Assembly: GCA_038209145.1 (NCBI GenBank)
Contig: JBBQXZ010000216.1
Location: forward strand, 1 to 8,299
Direction: 5' to 3'
Length of the DNA stretch: 8,299 bases
Source: Lunatibacter sp038209145
GTDB taxonomy: Bacteria; Bacteroidota; Bacteroidia; Cytophagales; Cyclobacteriaceae
Position 1 is the stretch's first letter. The number at the start of each line of letters is the position of its first letter. The position numbers were made by a program, and so were the translations under genes. A model generated the notes under the pieces. The model worked only from the letters and a program-made list of their open reading frames with translations. It searched no databases and was not told where the DNA came from. Shown here in pieces: positions 7,331 to 8,299 of this stretch.

Positions 7331-8299
7331 ATGGAAACGTTAAATCGCAGGAAGTTTATTCAAAATACCGGTTTGCTGGCAGCAGGCAGCCTTTTATCCC
7401 CATTAGCAGGTTATGGCTTCAGGCGGGCTAAAAAAAGACTGGCCATGGTGGGTACCGGGGGGAGAGGCATAGGTATGTGGGGTACCCCAGTTCAGGAAGC
7501 GTATAATGACATTATAGAGTTTGTCGGCCTTTGTGACATCAACCCGGGAAGAGTTGCTTATGCCAAAAATCAGATGAAGGTATCTTGCCCGGTATTCACG
7601 GATTTTGACAAGATGATCAAAGAGACCAAGCCGGATACCCTGATTGTCACCACCACAGACTCCACCCACCATGAGTATATTATCAAGGGGCTGGAAGCCG
7701 GACTTACCGTGATTTCCGAAAAGCCAATGACCACGGATGAGGAAAAATGCCAGGCTATCTTTGATGCCGAAAAACGGACCGGGAACAAATTGATTGTCAC
7801 CTTTAACATGCGGTACACACCCTATGTTCAGGAAATCTGGGAATTGCTCCGCAATGGGGAAATAGGCGATATCAAATCCGTGGACCTGAACTGGTACCTG
7901 GACACCAGCCATGGAGCCAGTTACTTTAGAAGGTGGCACGGAGAAAAGGAATTTGGAGGAACATTGCTGGTACATAAAGCTACCCACCATTTTGATACGC
8001 TCAATTATTGGATGGACTCAGAGCCAGAAGAAGTATTTGCCTATGGATCCTTGGATTTTTATGGACAAAAGAACAGTCCCATTACTAGTTCTAACTGCAG
8101 GCCGTGTCCCCATAAGTCCAATTGTAATTTCTATTGGGATATCACCAAAGATAAGGGCGCAATGAATCTCTATGTGGACCATGAGAAACATGACGGCTAC
8201 CTGCGTGATGGGTGTGTTTTCCGGAAAGAGATTGATATCTATGATACCATGGCGGTGCAATACCGCTATGCCAATGGCGTGCCTGTCAATTATTCGCTT
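7331..8299 (+). CDS. Tat-exported Gfo/Idh/MocA oxidoreductase, EKP type, 3'-truncated
   Basis: An open frame from the ATG at 7331 runs to the window edge without a stop, giving 323 codons. Family members have about 400-450 residues, so roughly 100 residues are missing. The start gives a Tat signal (NRRKFIQ at residues 5-11, hydrophobic about 14-28). The NAD(P) Rossmann motif is GTGGRG (41-46), preceded by KKRLAMV. The family's EKP motif is intact at 130-132, and the substrate-domain motif HKATHHFD is at 215-222, with Lys216 and His219/His220 as active-site candidates. A CxxCxxxxxC cluster (Cys256, Cys259, Cys265) is followed by Cys295; similar cysteines occur in some members of this superfamily as I recall them, possibly a structural metal site. 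It is clearly a different subfamily from the GH109-type gene at 3735, which has EVP instead of EKP. It is a probable periplasmic sugar dehydrogenase or keto-sugar reductase in the same operon; the reaction is inferred from family only. Confidence 0.9.
   Translation, partial: METLNRRKFIQNTGLLAAGSLLSPLAGYGFRRAKKRLAMVGTGGRGIGMWGTPVQEAYNDIIEFVGLCDINPGRVAYAKNQMKVSCPVFTDFDKMIKETKPDTLIVTTTDSTHHEYIIKGLEAGLTVISEKPMTTDEEKCQAIFDAEKRTGNKLIVTFNMRYTPYVQEIWELLRNGEIGDIKSVDLNWYLDTSHGASYFRRWHGEKEFGGTLLVHKATHHFDTLNYWMDSEPEEVFAYGSLDFYGQKNSPITSSNCRPCPHKSNCNFYWDITKDKGAMNLYVDHEKHDGYLRDGCVFRKEIDIYDTMAVQYRYANGVPVNYSL

Noticed and set aside
7478..7489. 12-bp perfect palindrome TGGGGTACCCCA
   Set aside because: It lies inside the coding region for the GMWGTP stretch and has no partner copy nearby; most likely chance.
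7403..7990. 195-codon open frame on the minus strand
   Set aside because: It lies opposite the second Gfo/Idh/MocA gene, whose + strand translation has clear family motifs. The minus-strand product has no recognisable motif or signal.
7911..8165. 84-codon + strand open frame
   Set aside because: It overlaps the second oxidoreductase gene in another frame, and its translation shows no motif.

Overview
The window looks like part of a polysaccharide-utilization locus (PUL) from a Bacteroidota chromosome. The grounds are a SusC/SusD outer-membrane pair, a surface-lipoprotein signal on SusD, short AT-rich gene leaders without clear Shine-Dalgarno motifs, and moderate GC content. Two Tat-exported Gfo/Idh/MocA proteins suggest an environmental or marine lineage such as Cyclobacteriaceae/Cytophagales. 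That taxonomic guess comes from general resemblance only.

All five genes lie on the + strand. They are: (1) a SusC-like TonB-dependent transporter, missing its 5' end (1-1901); (2) a complete SusD-like glycan-binding lipoprotein (1933-3615); (3) a Tat-exported Gfo/Idh/MocA protein of the GH109 type (3735-5171); (4) a secreted two-domain alpha/beta hydrolase resembling acetyl-xylan esterases (5213-7297); (5) a second Tat-exported Gfo/Idh/MocA oxidoreductase of a different subfamily, missing its 3' end (7331-8299). Gaps are 31, 119, 41 and 33 bp. The 119-bp gap after susD carries a perfect 13-bp inverted repeat that probably separates the highly expressed transport pair from the enzyme genes or sets their relative levels. 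No stretch longer than about 120 bp lacks a gene. I see no tRNA, rRNA, CRISPR array, insertion sequence or regulator gene.

Taken together, SusD and SusC would capture and import an oligosaccharide into the periplasm. The esterase would remove ester groups such as acetyl. The two nucleotide-cofactor proteins, probably exported already folded with cofactor bound, would cleave or oxidise the sugar. No classical glycoside hydrolase or sulfatase is visible, so the catalytic core seen here is redox-type. The target glycan cannot be read from the sequence. The families are known; the point of most interest is the pairing of a GH109-type protein with an EKP-type dehydrogenase and an esterase in one susCD operon.
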